From Effrenium voratum (taxonomy: Eukaryota > Sar > Dinophyceae > Suessiales > Symbiodiniaceae), in assembly GCA_963377175.1 (NCBI GenBank), contig CAUJNA010002157.1, positions 598,399 through 662,398 on the forward strand: 64,000 nt of DNA, given 5' to 3'. The position numbers and the translations under genes are program-made. The notes beneath the pieces were generated by a model. The model saw nothing but the letters and a program-made list of their open reading frames with translations. It was not told the DNA's origin and did no database searches. Below, piece after piece: positions 1-12,540 of this stretch; the stretch's first letter is position 1; every line of letters starts with the position of its first letter.

Positions 1-9
1 CAACAACAG

Positions 10-83
<74 letters not shown>
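10..83. repeat. (CAG)n microsatellite
   Basis: An essentially uninterrupted CAG run of about 24 units opens the window. It lies in no convincing reading frame: the polyglutamine frame is not continued by protein-like sequence. Confidence 0.97.
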
Positions 84-84
<1 letters not shown>

Positions 85-85
<1 letters not shown>

Positions 86-1860
86 GAAATGGTCAACATG
101 TGTTCCATGCTGCAAACTACATCTCTTCCAGCATGACCCCAAACATGCAGCAATTCAGGTTGCTCCTTTGCAACGTGCCAATCAGTACTCTTCAACTCTT
201 CAACGGTGATTTGAACACATTCGCATTCTCTTCCACATGCGCAGTATGGCCGGACACAACATGTGACGATTCAGGTGGTATATTGTGGATGCTGCATGGC
301 AGATGGGACTTTTTGAGCAAACACTCTTTACTTCGGGTGTGCTGCAAGGGTTCAACCTTGGCGAAGGTGATAACATTCGGCCATCGGCTTTCAAGGGGAT
401 ATTGCGAGGGAGACCTCCAACACTACCCGACAGGAGTGCACAAGGAGATACGATTCAAAGTCCAGTCAAGCGACTGCCTCAAACTGTGCATTGTCTCGTG
501 GTATCTCCAAATATTGAGAGTTGGCCGCAAGCCGAATATCAGCAACTTTCTGGGCAAAGGTAGGCAAGCAGGATGAATGCATATCACTCCACTTACTCGC
601 CGGGGGTTTAAGATAGAGCTCCCACCTCGAAGCTGTCGGGCCATCGACTGGCGAATGCAAGTCTCAGGATTCAGTGGCTGTGGCTGACTCAAAAGCACAG
701 TTGAGCCATGTCAATGTCCTAAAAGCGTCATGATTTTGCTATGTTGTATCATTCTGCTTACGCCAGCCTGCGCCACCTTACGCGGGAGGTGTTGCATACG
801 CGACACATTGGAGGCGTGTGGGCAAATGCCCAAGCCAGACTCAGCCCCAAGTGACCTTCATGGGCTTCCAACTGAGGGAGCAAGTTCACATGGAACCCAA
901 CTAAAGAGACCTCCGAAAAGGAGGGTTTCCTTTTAGACATGATGATTTTGTGGGTTCAAAACAGAGTTGTCTAAAAGACACCCCCCGAGTTCTCCTTCAA
1001 ATTCACTTCAAAGGAGATTCACCGAAAAATGGCACACCAAGCATGAAACCAATGGCAACACAGAGGCATAGCAAGATCTTACCCGGGATTTCATCACGAG
1101 CAAAAGAGCAGTTTTCATTTGGTTTCCTTGTAGGGAACTAAACATGTTCAGCTATTGAGCATCCAGTAGATTGGGGATATTCACTCCAAAGACCACGAAT
1201 TCCCTCGAAATTGGGATACCTTGGTGTTTCACAAGGACTCCATGTTGGTCATAGTTAATCTCAGTTCCTGAGTGGGTCGGCCAAAAAGAGTCCAAACTGT
1301 TCGTTTGCCACAAACATGGTCTTCCCAAAAAGCTTCTACAGTCTATGAACTTGGGGAGTGACACATTCAAATGTATATTAGACCTTTGATTTGCCGGATT
1401 TCATGACGTGTCGGAAGCCATCACCATGGCGCTGAGCATGATCTAGCCTGTTTTAGCGTGCATGCCATGCTTGATATACATTTGGGCACAATGCATGCCG
1501 ATTTGAGGTACGGCAATATTGGTCTCATAAATCCCAATGTTGCTTCTCAGGCCGACGTTCGCGAATGTGAGTAAATCTCGCTTACATTGGAGTGTCTTGG
1601 GGTTGATCAACACTGCGTCTCAATCCTGGGTTCCCATATTACAAATGCAAGCAAAGGCAACGCAACCATGAACAAAGAAGCAAGAAACTGCATCCAAGGC
1701 AACCATGAATCAAAGCACAATTGAAGGAAAACCATCTGCTGGGCAAACCTCATACCGGAAGCCCGCCTGGATGTGCTTGCGCCATATGCCTTCCGAGGAA
1801 AAGCTGCACTGCACCGGCGAGAGGCCTCCTTGACTCCCATCGTAACCATTAAACTCATCC
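85..1860. other. Non-coding, no recognisable gene
   Basis: Short ORFs occur on both strands but none shows biased composition, a recognisable motif or splice-bounded structure. No tandem repeat is visible. I see nothing specific here. Confidence 0.5.
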
Positions 1861-1960
1861 TCCAAAGCAACAACACAAACACACATACAAACGCACACAC
1901 AAACAACCACAACAACAAACACAAACACAGACGCAACTAGAAACAGAGACACAACACACA
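1861..1960. repeat. AC-rich low-complexity tract
   Basis: An impure ACAAAC/ACACAC mixture. It produces Val/Cys-rich or Leu/Val-rich pseudo-ORFs on the minus strand that should not be annotated as proteins. Confidence 0.85.
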
Positions 1961-2024
1961 GTGGCAAAGGCGTGTTTCTGGCATCTGCTAACGAAGCTGT
2001 CGCTCATTTTAGTGTGTCTTTTGT

Positions 2025-2900
2025 TGTTGGTACCCTTTTCGGGTTGGCTTCAGAGGGAAACCAAAAGGAAACCAACCATTTTGGGGGTCCCCTGTAAGGC
2101 ACACTCATTTCTTTCCAAGCCATAGAGTGGGCTCCGACTAACATCTTTGATGACATCAGGCCCGCTTTGGTGAAATTTACATCGCAACATTGCGCATGGT
2201 TGTCAACAGGAGTATTGAACAATGGAGAGCGTTTTTTCTAGATCAAGACACAAACAAAAGATCTGAGAATCTTTGCCAAATAAACAAATGTCCCGACTAG
2301 TCGTGAGTAAGGTCGCCATAGTTTGGACAAAAAACTCGCGCAGTTGACCAAACAAAGGCACATGGCCCTATGGTGCAAACCTGGTAGGCTCACTGCCGCT
2401 CCATGCTTTTTAAGCTCATGTCCGGACTGTACCAACTGCCAAATACAGCTGTGCCAAAGGTCGGAACCATATTAACAATAATGACAATACTCATGTATGG
2501 GTGTTTTGTGAATGCTTTTTTGAGGGTACCCCATGTTTGGCGGTTTTAGAGGAAAGCCAAATTGAACACCACCATTTGGGGGTCCCGGGTCGCCCACACG
2601 GAACCCTTCGCCAGGGTGCCGCACCTCTTGCGGGTCCAGGCCTGGCGGTGGACGGATTTGTTTAAGGGGAACCATTTCAAACCTGGGAATTTCACATCTA
2701 TTTCTTGTGCCAGAAGGGGAATTTGGGGAGGAATGCCCGACATGTTGCTTGTACTCCCGAAAGGGTAACAAGGGTAACCATCCAAATTTCAGGCTTCTAG
2801 CATGGTTTGTTCTGCCAACAACCCAGTTTGGGGATTCCCACATGCGCTTTGTGTTGAAGGTAAACCAAAAGAACAACGAGCGAGAAGCCCAGTGACCCGA
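2025..2900. repeat. Cluster of dispersed G-run/AAAGG-type repeat pieces
   Basis: Several degenerate copies of a motif mixing short purine runs with GGGGTCCC or GGAACC recur here, near 2030-2095, 2530-2590 and 2655-2790. Similar pieces recur across the window, for example near 5040, 41510, 44080, 45870, 52440 and 55340. They look like remnants of short TIR elements rather than genes. Confidence 0.45.
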
Positions 2901-5000
2901 ACGGTCTGTTGATATATGCCCCCGGCGCAAACCAGCTACAGTAGTTGGCCATGACAACCACCCCACCAACAAACTTGAAAGTGCACAGGTGCCTTGGATT
3001 CAGAGGGCCAAGGCCAAGTCTGCAGATTTGATAGGGTCGGCCGCCTATCCTGTAATTTATGTCATCCAGGTGCCGAACATGCTGCGCCAGGCTCCTTCCA
3101 CATCCCTCTTAAACATGAATCGGTTTGGGCTGACAATCTGCCACCTGAATTGGGGCCACAGGTGCTCCTCAGTTGACTCCCGCCGTCCTCTCTTCGTCAA
3201 GTCCCAGCTGAAAGCCAAGTTGGAGAATGAACCTCAACCAGAGTTGTTGGTGCCTCTCAACATACGAAGCTCAAACTCAGCCTAAGACGAATCTCACTGT
3301 TGTTTTCTTCCTTACTTGGAATGTTTGCATTGACACTCATCTTGACCCCTTCCCTGCCTTCACGTTTTCGCGGGAAACAAGTCGGTTCTCTTGACCGGCA
3401 ATGATGCAAGACCTTCTTTCATCACTAAAAGGTCTGCAGATATGGATACTCAATTGAAGGACCCTTGGCGGACATCATTAAGAGGGGAGTTTGTGCCCAC
3501 CAACCATTTAGAAGCACGTTCTCAGTGAAACATCGAAGTCATCTGCCAAACGAGCGCGCCGCGCCATTGCTGATTCGGCCTTGGGCCGGAGGTCTGAGCA
3601 GCACGTCATGCTGGAAGCCGGCCTCGGCGCATCTCTTGGAGTGCATCAAAGTGATAGCTGGGAGAAACTTCTGGAAAGACCCCAAACCATTCCTCTTGGC
3701 ACTGAAAATGAAACTGCCAGGGTCTTTTTCACCCAAGACTGGTACGCGCCATGTCACCAGAGGCCTGAGGCTGCCTCGGAAAGCTGTCAACGCATGCCTT
3801 CCCAGCCTGGCAACAAGTCGGGGCACTTGACCTTTTATGGGCCCCCATATATGTCCGAACATGCCCCTACTATCACCTACTCGACGCAGACTCCACTAGG
3901 GATTCGCGAATTCAGCCACAACTCATCACACTTTCTCCTTCTGAGGTCTAGACTCTAGACAGAATACTTTTGCGCTACCCCATCTCAGGTACGCTTAGTT
4001 TCGCTAAGTTCGGTGCGTCAGCGTCGCGGTACCTGTGCCGCAAAGCACACGCGGCTGGCCAAAGAAAACAACATAAACTAGATGGCACTCATGTAAACAT
4101 ATGGCAGTTGATCAAAAATCCTGCTTCCGAAAAACACAATTATTCGCCGGACAGCAATCTCTTTCGCGAGTCTTTCCCGACTCCATCGCCACGCCCTTTT
4201 GCTTGCAGCGTGCGCTCTAAAGTCCAGTTGCGGTGGCAGTCTTGCAGCAACGTGAGGTGAAAGCAGCCACCAATCACCACCGGTGGGCCCGATGTGCCCT
4301 GCTTCGTTGTGGGCCCGATGTGCCGAACCTTGCAACAAGCTCCATGGGCGTTCGCCGGCCTTTCGCGAAACTTGCCCCACAACACCCCAGCCAACGTTGC
4401 GGTGTGCGCCATTCCCATTTCAGGCGCAAGTAAGGTGCTGCGCGTTTCTCTGTCTACAAGGGAGTGGGGTCTGCAAATATGTTTCACGAAGAAAATTCTC
4501 TTTCGCAGACTCCATCACGGATCTTTCGTGGGCACAAACGCCTGCAGTGATATGGCCATCCACAGTACAGTCGTTCCATGCACGCTTGATCAACTCGAAT
4601 AATATGCGGGTTCGATGTGTTCAACAACACTTGTTTTGGGGTGGAGTTCAAGGACAACCAATAGCAAACTTGCCCTTTGGACGGGTCCCTCATTTTGAGA
4701 CATACCGACGTGTCACCAGCACTAGAAGCCATGCACGTGGTTGGTGACGCATATTGGATGTCCTGTCAAGCATCCCGCGAAAGGGTGCCTCTGCTTACAC
4801 AGAGCCAACATGCTCAATGCGTACTCAATCTCATCAGTAACCTGCGAACTCAATTCTCCACATCCCAGAAACGCTTGCAAGGTGGTGAACACCGTCCCTT
4901 AAACGGGTCGACCTCTGGCCGTCTACACCGATTAGCCTCTCCGCTTGTGGACCGGCTTGCGCCTAAGCTTCCAGGCCTCGAGTTGAAGCATGTTGCCACT
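2901..5000. other. Mostly non-coding; one ambiguous GC-rich island
   Basis: The only island worth noting is 3540-3630. On the minus strand it can be read after a CGAG boundary as AGFQHDVLLRPPAQG and onward to a TGA stop. The plus strand also gives a plausible frame, so I do not call an exon. A second GC-rich patch at 4130-4450 shows no consistent frame. Confidence 0.35.
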
Positions 5001-5039
5001 AGCGATCCCAAAATTCTCAGTGGTTCAGTGACCCTGGGG

Positions 5040-7100
5040 GAAGAAAAAAAAAGGGAACCCTTTTTTTGGGGGCCATTTTTAGGGCCACCAAAGAAAAGGG
5101 AAAGAGGGTGCTGAAGAACTGAGCAAAGGTCAAAGGAAACCCTCTAACTTGACCAACCGATTTTCCGAGCAAACGCCATGTGTTTCACTGAACTGGAAGC
5201 CGAGAGGCGGATGTGGCTCCAAGTTCAGGACCCCCACCCCCATTGCCCTTTGAAAAGGGTAGCCTCTCTACTCTCAACTGGACTCTGACTCGGAGGTTCT
5301 GAAAAAGCGATTTCTTCTGGAAGGGGCTCTCTGGCACCTTCCATGTTGCTGGGGGCAGTTGTTTGAAGCATGTCTAAACCACTATTGATTAACCAACATC
5401 CATTTGGCTTCCTCTTGAAGGGGACAAGGATCTGGATGGATCTGCATCCCAAAGATTCAAAAGTCGATGTGTGTACTCCCCGAAAAGGGCCCGGTTGTGT
5501 TGGCGTCCATCGGCAATGCCCGCGAAACAAAATAAGAAAGACAAGGTGATATCCTCAGCCGCGGAACCCTCTGCAAAGCTCCAGAACCCCCAAACCACCC
5601 TTCACCTGGGTCAAAAATAGGTACCCAAAAAAGAACCCTGGCAAAGGGAAACAAGGAGCAAAACCTGCGGTCCAATTCCTGGTGGTTTAATTTTGACGCA
5701 CGCCCGCCTATCGCCTATCGACCCCTTTTGGCTGAAATTTCCGAAGGCGCACCCGTCCGAAGGCGCCTGCGGCAACAGATGCGCTTGGGGTCCAGCGAGC
5801 GGGGAATCCCAAAAGGGGAGAAATCCACGGGAAAGCCGAGGTCACGTTTTGGATTGCGCTTGATGTTCAGTGCCAACGGAGAAAAAACAACTGCCAAGAA
5901 ACTGGGTGAATCGTTCTAGGTCAGGACAAATATCTGTTGGATGGTTTTCGGGTTTTCGGAGAACACCACTGCGTTCGCAGATCAGAAGTCAGGGCCCTCC
6001 CCCGAAAAGATTACAATGGAAGAATTTGAGGATAGTGAAGGCCAAGGCTGGGTATTCCTTGCGAGACCTATGGCTCCCGGACCTGGAAGGCGCTCTTCCC
6101 TGGTCTCTGATGCCGGCAAAAGTCAGCCCAGAGATACTGTTCCCAAGCAAGAAGAAACTACCCCCCCGGTAGCAATCCACAACTCACGCTGGCGCCCCTG
6201 GCCAAATCGCTCTACCCCTCGTTCATGTATTGCTCGCTTGAATGAGGGACCCATCCACTCAATTGCCACATTGACTTCTGGAACCATGTTGGAAGGATCT
6301 AAAAGCTGTGTTTTTGCTGAGGTCCGAAGTTCATTTTATCCTCCACAGAAACATCAAACAACAAGCGAAACTCGTACCTCCGAAACACTAGTCACACACA
6401 GCTTGACCGGCCATGTGAACCTCACACGCGGTGTAGTGATTCACAGAAAACGCAAGGCTGTTGCACCTGTAACGATTGCGAATGCACTCGCAATTATCTG
6501 AGCACTCCAAAGAAACCACTAATGGAGTATCCAAAAACAGGTAGTTTCCCTTGGGCCTCCCTGTGAATCAATCCTGGCATCGACAAAAGGGAACAATTCC
6601 TGGTGGAGATTCGGCAAGGTTTCTAGCAACAAATGGCGGCTATGAAGTGTCCAGCTGAGAACGTGGGAGGCTCAGGAAATTCGGAGGATGCTCTATTGCC
6701 AGATGATCCATGCTCATCAGCTGCTCTAAAACACCTGAGTCACAATCAAATCCCGGTAGTAAAATGGTCTACCCAGAACCATGTAAAGACGTAAGAAGGC
6801 GGCCGCAACTATTTCTGGCTGGGACTGCCCCTTACTAACCCTTCATCTACCCGGGTTTTGATTGTGGCTCACCTCAAACTCCTCCCCTGTTTGTGCCAAT
6901 TGCACCTTGCCCGGAGGACATCAAGTGGCCAAGTCTGGCAAAAAAAACACAAACCATGAACCAAATGGCCCGCTCACGCCTCCTACAATCAAGGACGGAA
7001 CCTCAAAAACGCAATATCAGCTGGGGGAACATATGTGTCAAAATCGGGAGCCAAACAAAGTGGTGGTGTTCCTTGTGCTTCCCCTGAAATCCACCCCAAA
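5040..7100. other. Non-coding with dispersed repeat pieces
   Basis: Contains a G-run repeat piece at 5040-5110 and a TGGGTCAAAA end of the TIR family B near 5606. A GC-rich island at 5727-5805 is readable on either strand: the plus strand gives AEISEGAPVRRRLRQQ and the minus strand SLDPKRICCRRRLRTG. No decision on strand is possible by eye. Confidence 0.35.
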
Positions 7101-7117
7101 ACGGTGCCATCAAAACA

Positions 7118-7120
<3 letters not shown>

Positions 7121-7163
<43 letters not shown>
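7121..7163. repeat. (CA)n microsatellite
   Basis: Perfect CA dinucleotide run. It creates Thr-His or Val-Cys pseudo-peptides only. Confidence 0.97.
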
Positions 7164-7167
<4 letters not shown>

Positions 7168-7531
7168 CCTCACCCAACTGACTGTCGAGCAATGGCAAAA
7201 TGACAGGGTTGGTTTGACCATTCATCTAAGCTCCGGCTTCGCCGCGTAGCGATGTAGCTTGAATCTACTGTGTTGCGGCAATAAGCCCAACACCAGCGAG
7301 GACGGAGGGTTGGTCCAACCAACGAACCCACTGATATTTGTGTCCATCATTGAAGGGGTGGGCGTCATCAAAGCCCTTCTTGAGCAAGAAAAGGGTCGGG
7401 CAACACATATAATCCCTCTTTCGTACAACAAAGTTGCATGGTCCATCAACATGCAGGCCACGATACTAGGAATCCTTGCCAAGTTGTCTGAACCCCCTGC
7501 TAAGGGGTCAATGAACGTCCCTACCAACTGG

Positions 7532-7560
7532 TGTATATATATATATATATACATAATATA
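7532..7560. repeat. (TA)n microsatellite
   Basis: Short TA run, 20 nt perfect and then interrupted, about 30 bp before a family B TIR element. Confidence 0.9.
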
Positions 7561-7587
7561 TAGAAAGGTGCTTTCAACATGGTAGTG

Positions 7588-7710
7588 CATATGGCCATGG
7601 GTCCAAATCCCATACCCCCAGTGAACATCCCAATCCCCACTAGAATAGACTAAAATGGGTGGTGCACCTACCCCAAAATGATACCATTGGTTTTGACCCA
7701 CAGCCATATG
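7588..7710. mobile_element. Family B TIR element (introner-like), 123 bp
   Basis: Both ends are versions of CATATGGCTGTGGGTCAAAA in inverted orientation: the left end reads CATATGGCCATGGGTCCAAA and the right end TTTTGACCCACAGCCATATG. The interior has ACCCCCAGTGAACATCCC and AAAATGGGTGGTG, shared with copies at 34.75, 41.6 and 45.5 kb. On the minus strand the element starts with GTGGGTC just inside the terminal repeat, a possible splice donor. The matching acceptor side is mutated in this copy. Confidence 0.7.
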
Positions 7711-8850
7711 GTCCTTGCGCGTTCCCAAGTGGTTGTTTCATTCTACAGAGCACTGGCCGAAATCTCTCCCACAGCCTCGCCTCAGATTGCGCTGACCTGG
7801 AAAGGATCTCGAGCCACGGTTGCGCTGGTTTGCTCCTTGCTCTTTGTTGCACTCCCTTGTGCATGTAGCACTTCAAGCATCATTCGCCAACCAAAATTAG
7901 CTAATCTCTAACAAACGTTCATCATGGGTGAGTTGGATTCCACCCCAGGTAAGCTCGCTTCAGATTGTTCGTTTGGATTGCTTCTCCAGGACTCTAATGC
8001 TGCTGAACAAAAACAACTTGCCAGCGAACCAACGCAATTCAAATCGCCAACTGGCTGTGTCTGAACAAAGTCAATCCCCATCCCGCTGCGGTCAACTGCA
8101 GACCGCACAGCCAACAATTGGTAAACCCTGGCTGAGCCACTGCATCGCATGGATGTTTCGTGGTTTGAAAGGAACAGACCACGTATTTGTTGGGATTAGT
8201 CAAGGAGACACTCCCGCACGCATTTGAACCTAGAGCTATGATCAAACCTAATTAGACTGCATGGATGACACTCGTCGCTCTGTCGGATGCAGCCGGGTCT
8301 TAGTTGCAACTGACCTCCTGGCCTCAATGTGGATGCAAAACTCAGGCCGGTGCGAACACCACAAAAAGACCGCATTGTTTGGCACACAACTTCTCACTAG
8401 AGGAACTTACAAGCGTTCATGAACCAAGGGATTCCCAAGGAAACCGCAAGGCATGTTTCGGGGTCATTCCATCACTGAGAACCAGCAAGACCAGCGGCAA
8501 CCACTGACAGGCCGCCAGGCCGAGGTCACGGATGGTCCCTGCTAAAAGAATACTGGCCATACACTTCATCCAGCTTTGGAGATAAAACGGCGTAGTTTTG
8601 TTCTCTTGCACCGGCTGCCAGGCGAGAGTGAGGGCTTGCTCCCTGCAATGCACTGCAAAGCACATGACAGGCAGCACCAATCTCAACCGAAGCGTCAACT
8701 AAAGTCTCAGTTGCCCAGTGATGGTCTACCATGTCCTTACAGAACTCCTGGTAGCTCCGAAAGGCTCCCTCTTTAAAGGCAAATTTGTTGGGTTATGAGC
8801 ACCGTCACATGCCGTGGGATTCGAGTAAAAAAACAACAACCAACTAAAAC
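7711..8850. other. Non-coding, no recognisable gene
   Basis: Mixed-composition sequence with only chance-length ORFs. No repeat or exon-like island stands out. Confidence 0.4.
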
Positions 8851-8853
8851 CAT

Positions 8854-8909
8854 ATATATATATACATATATATATATACATATACATATATATATATATA
8901 TATATACGT
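8854..8909. repeat. (TA)n/(CATA)n microsatellite
   Basis: Compound TA and CATATA run. It gives Tyr-Ile peptides in all frames and is not coding. Confidence 0.95.
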
Positions 8910-9009
8910 ATGCATTTGAACAAAGGAAACAAACAAACATCAATAAAACTTTAAAACAGCCCAACCACCAGCTGGTCAAAGTAGGTTACCAACTCTATGA
9001 ACATGACAC

Positions 9010-9108
9010 AGCTGTCAGATCCTGGGCTGCCGGCTCGCCGCTCTCCAGCCTCCGGGCGTGTACGGCCACGCTCAACGGGTCCCTTTGGTCGGATGGGTTG
9101 GGCGACAT
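9010..9108 (-). CDS. Candidate internal exon, 33 codons, unknown protein
   Basis: A GC-rich island in AT-richer surroundings. Read on the minus strand, it follows GGCGGAG and runs exactly 33 codons to a GTGTCATG donor-like site, keeping frame at both ends. Visible residues include SDQRDPLSVAVHARRLESGE. The plus strand is also open but has poorer composition. A G-run repeat piece lies directly upstream on the minus strand, at 9115-9170. Function unknown. The exon call is inference from composition and splice-like borders. Confidence 0.35.
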
Positions 9109-9512
9109 CTCCGCCCCAGGGCAAACCAACCATTTGGGTTGGAGGGGGTTTGCCCCCCCCCTGGCAAATGAAGAGCTTGTGCAAAAATGAGGTTGTTGAG
9201 GCCAGAATGCTGCAACCATGTCTAGACAAGGCTTATCTAGACATGATTAGGCCGTTTGGTTTGGTTTATTAAGGAGACCAAAGGGTTGAGACAGTATACC
9301 CCAACCGCAAATGGGAAGTCTGGAGCAGCCCAGAGAGGGGGTCAAGGGGTGGATCCTTTACTTGCACCTGAGGGGAATGGTGGTATAGCCGGCTCACATT
9401 GAAAAGGCTGAGCTCGCTGTCATCGGCTGCAGCCAGGCCCATTCATTGAGCTTCCTTCTGTGGCATGCTCCGCTGCCTTGAAATGAAAACCCGAACAAGG
9501 ATTGTTCATAGA

Positions 9513-9560
9513 TGGCTGTGGGTCAAAAATGGGTACCCACAATGGAACCCTGGTGAATGG
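9513..9560. mobile_element. Family B TIR end, partial
   Basis: ATGGCTGTGGGTCAAAAATG matches the family B terminus. It is followed by GGTACCCACAATGGAACCCTGG, a variant interior shared with 5606-5650 and 55085-55140. No matching second end is evident, so this is a fragment or a solo end. Confidence 0.5.
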
Positions 9561-10307
9561 CAAAGACAAAACCGCGTAACCCTAGCTGTTCCATTCTGAG
9601 CCACACCTGGATGATGTCTTCTACCCCGCCGCCGCTTGCCCAGCACCCGCCAGCAGTAAATAATTTTAGCCAGAAGTTCATGGATCAGCTGGGTTCCCAC
9701 TGCATTCTTCGACTCCAAAAACGTGAAGAAGGACATCCTTGGTCAAAATCCACCGAAGGTTCAATCACAAACTGTGCTTAAACCCGTCCCAATATCACAG
9801 AATCTCACCCCTGGAAAAGAATAGGAAGCAAACTCCCTTTTCACTGGCCCCTAAAGGTACACGCCCTTGAACTTTCCTGCCTTGGTTTTCTTGAAAGGGC
9901 TCATTTCCCAAAATAATGCCTTCCTAATGAGTCATGAGGGCTTCCTGGGTGCCTGTTAATTTGGCTATAAGGGGGTTTGGGATACGACGGTCAAACCAAA
10001 TCCATTACTTATTCATGATGGGAGCCCAACATACGTATGTGTTTCTCCCCTTGTCAACACAAGGTGTCCTTCTTTCTTGTAATCAAGATGTACTTGGCTC
10101 TTTGTGACAATCGGGGACCCGCGATGTTTGGCAGATTCCCTTTGTTTCTCTGTGAACCCTTGGGCTGTGGGACATGACCAGATCTGTGATACAACAGACA
10201 GGGCGTTCCGAAGAATCCCATACAAAGAGGAAATTCCCTTCTGCGACAGAGGTGGTTGGATAAAACCCGAGCGGTACCACAACCCTGCCACGAAGGCTTA
10301 ACCCACC

Positions 10308-10545
10308 CCCTAAACCCCCTAAACCCCCTAAACCCACCCCACCCCACCCCACCCCACCCCACCCCACCCCACCCCACCCCACCCCACCCCACCCCACCCC
10401 ACCCCACCCCACCCCACCCCACCCCACCCCACCCCACCCCACCCCACCCCACCCCACCCCTTCACCCACCCCCTTGAACCCACCCCCGTAACCCACCCCC
10501 GTAACCCACCCCACCCCACCCCAGCCCCGCTGAACCCACCCCAAA
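10308..10545. repeat. ACCCC minisatellite flanked by telomere-like CCCCCTAAA units
   Basis: Three 9-bp CCCCCTAAA units at about 10308-10333 pass directly into about 25 perfect ACCCC units and then degenerate CACCCCCGTAACC units. CCCTAAA is the Arabidopsis-type telomere repeat; these units carry two extra C. The region is interstitial here. The long Gly-Trp and Pro-His ORFs across it are artefacts. Confidence 0.9.
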
Positions 10546-10567
10546 ACTCGCACTCAGCCATGTAAAC

Positions 10568-10628
10568 CCTCAGGCCCGCGCTGCGCCAGGCGCACGTGGA
10601 ACTTCAGCCGCTCCAAGTTCCGCGACGA
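10568..10628 (-). CDS. Candidate short internal exon, unknown protein
   Basis: On the minus strand the island starts after CCACAG and ends before GTTTAC. It encodes SSRNLERLKFHVRLAQRGPE in one open frame (20 codons plus one base). It is markedly more GC-rich than its flanks. It abuts the ACCCC minisatellite, so the downstream intron would start inside repeat DNA. No family recognised. Confidence 0.3.
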
Positions 10629-10639
10629 CTGTGGCAACT

Positions 10640-11240
10640 CACCCGACGGAGCCAAACCGACCAAACCAACTCGTGCAGATGCACATGTGTTTTTTTGGGA
10701 TTTGTGCGGTCATGATAGTTTTACAATGTGTTTAGACTGTAATATGCATGTGAGAGCGTACATCTGAGATCATTTAGATATCTACATACTATAGATGCGT
10801 ACACAATTGTGTGTACTACATATATAACATACATGCATACTTTCTCGAAGGAAGTTCAAAACGGACTTCCATGTTAGGGACACGTTTTGAAAGGTAGCCC
10901 CGCGCAAAGATAACAGGAAGACAGCATGAACGCATGCAAGAAAGCATGTGCGGGCGTGTGGCGAAGGAAATTGCGAGCAAAAGCAACCCTCTGCGGGTTT
11001 CGGCTTCTCCGGCTGGCTGAAAGCTACCCCGGTCGCGAAGCCTCTCGAAGGGTCACAACGGTTTCGCAACAGTCGCGGAACCGGTGCGGAACGGCCTTGG
11101 GCCCGGGCGCATTGGCACGGACGCGCACACTTGTCACGACATCAGTTTGCGTGGCAGGCGCAGCACTTTCGCAAGGTCAGGTACACATTGGTGACAGGCG
11201 AAGCACTTTCAGGCCCGGACAGATTTCGTGACTGGCGCAG
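10640..11240. other. Non-coding; GC-rich patch without clear gene
   Basis: From 10920 to 11220 the sequence is GC-rich and open for about 100 codons in two overlapping plus frames. Both frames are Arg/Ala/Gly-rich and neither has a recognisable motif, so I do not call a gene. Confidence 0.35.
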
Positions 11241-11262
11241 CAGAAAAAAGAGATAGATAAAA

Positions 11263-11728
11263 CTGCCGAGAGAGAGAGAGAGAGAGTGAGAGACAAACAG
11301 AAAGAGAGCGAAGAAAGAAGAAATAATCAGAAATAGATAATATCGAAAGATAAGTAGAAAGAGCTAATAGAAGAATAAAGAAAGAGAAAGAAGAAAGACT
11401 AAATATTAAATAATACATAAATAATATAGAACGAGCATATGTAAAGATAAACCAAACATAACATATTTGCAATAATAACACATGTGAAGAAGAAACGCAA
11501 TACATATAGCGGAAAAACTAAGAAAGACGAGATAGTGAATACACAAGAAATAATAAGTAATAGACGAGTGAAACATAAACTCACATGAACTATAAATACA
11601 AGAAGAAAGACGAGAGAGTCAATAAACAAGAAACAATAAATAATAAACAAGGGACAGATAAAACACAAATGGACTGTCATACATGATAAGGAACAAAGAT
11701 AAATCATAAGAATGAAATAGGAACGAAG

Positions 11729-11811
<83 letters not shown>

Positions 11812-11910
11812 GGAGAAGAAAAGACAAACACGACGAAACATATAAAACAACAAAACAAACAAACACGATAAATAGAAAGAACAAACAGATAGATAAGGAG
11901 TAAGGAGAAG
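11263..11910. repeat. Purine-rich low-complexity region with (GA)n blocks
   Basis: (GA)n cores at 11269-11287 and 11732-11814 sit in A/G-rich sequence almost free of T on the plus strand. The minus strand gives long Ser-Leu ORFs that are simple-repeat artefacts. The strand asymmetry suits triplex (H-DNA) formation. Confidence 0.9.
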
Positions 11911-12254
11911 GAGAATGAGAAAGAGCAAAGCTTTGCCGGCTGTACTGGCATATGTCCATTTCAATGCGTATCAACGCAAAGGTGTGCCTTATGCAAAGTC
12001 TAAGTTTGCACACGTGGGCATGCCTTCTTTTGGTTTGCTTTTAAAACCACCAACAAGAGGGGTACCTCACAAAACAAAAAGACACACCCGCATGTGGACA
12101 TCACAAGTAGACACCACTAATCCACTCGATACTTTTGAATTTCAACTATCGTCCGGAAGGCTCATTGTTGCCAGTTGTCTTGGTCATAGCCGCCCGCCCC
12201 AGTTTCCCGGTTGTGCCCCAGACCACCTGGACCTAGATTTTGGCCATTACTAAT

Positions 12255-12432
12255 CTTGCTGGTGCTCATAAATTAGGGAATGAGAAACGGAATGACCCCT
12301 AGAAACCATCCAACTGGTGGTTTCCTTTCAGGGGACCAAATCCTGGGTTCATTAAATCATCCCTTGTGGCTTCCTTTAAGGGGACCCTTGGGTTCATTCC
12401 ACCACATTCCCGGGATTCCCTATCGCACCGAC
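12255..12432 (-). mobile_element. Family A introner-like TIR element, 178 bp
   Basis: The plus-strand left end is CTTGCTGGTGCTCA and the right end is CCCTATCGCACCGAC, an inverted version of CTTGCTGGTGCGATAGGG. Read on the minus strand, the element starts GTCGGTGCGATAGGG exactly at the end of an open exon-like frame and ends GAGCACCAGCAAG, giving a GT...AG interval. The interior holds two AAGGGGACC/AAAGGAAACC motifs in inverted pairs. Family relatives lie at 12678, 48251 and 55725. Mobile-derived introns of this type (introners) are known in several algae. That this one is spliced is inference. Confidence 0.6.
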
Positions 12433-12540
12433 CGCGGTAGATATCTCAACCGATGGATCGATCCAAGTCGCCTCCTTGTGCAGCGCACGCAGGACCTTGG
12501 CCACGCCCCCGGCGCGCAGATTCGCCGCCAGGGCCGACAC
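12433..12540 (-). CDS. Candidate exon, 36 codons, between two introner-like elements
   Basis: On the minus strand the island follows GCGCCAG and stays open for exactly 36 codons, to the GT that begins the neighbouring family A element. Visible residues include VSALAANLRAGGVAKVLRAL, an Ala/Leu-rich, amphipathic-helix-like stretch, then ATWIDPSVEISTA. A shorter version ending at GCCAAG before GTCCTG (12496) is also in phase. Upstream sequence to 12677 is open too and may be part of the same or another exon. Function unknown. This is among the better-supported islands in the window. Confidence 0.45.

Noticed and set aside
10083..10561. Gly-Trp-rich ORFs resembling structural proteins
   Set aside because: They follow the ACCCC minisatellite unit exactly.
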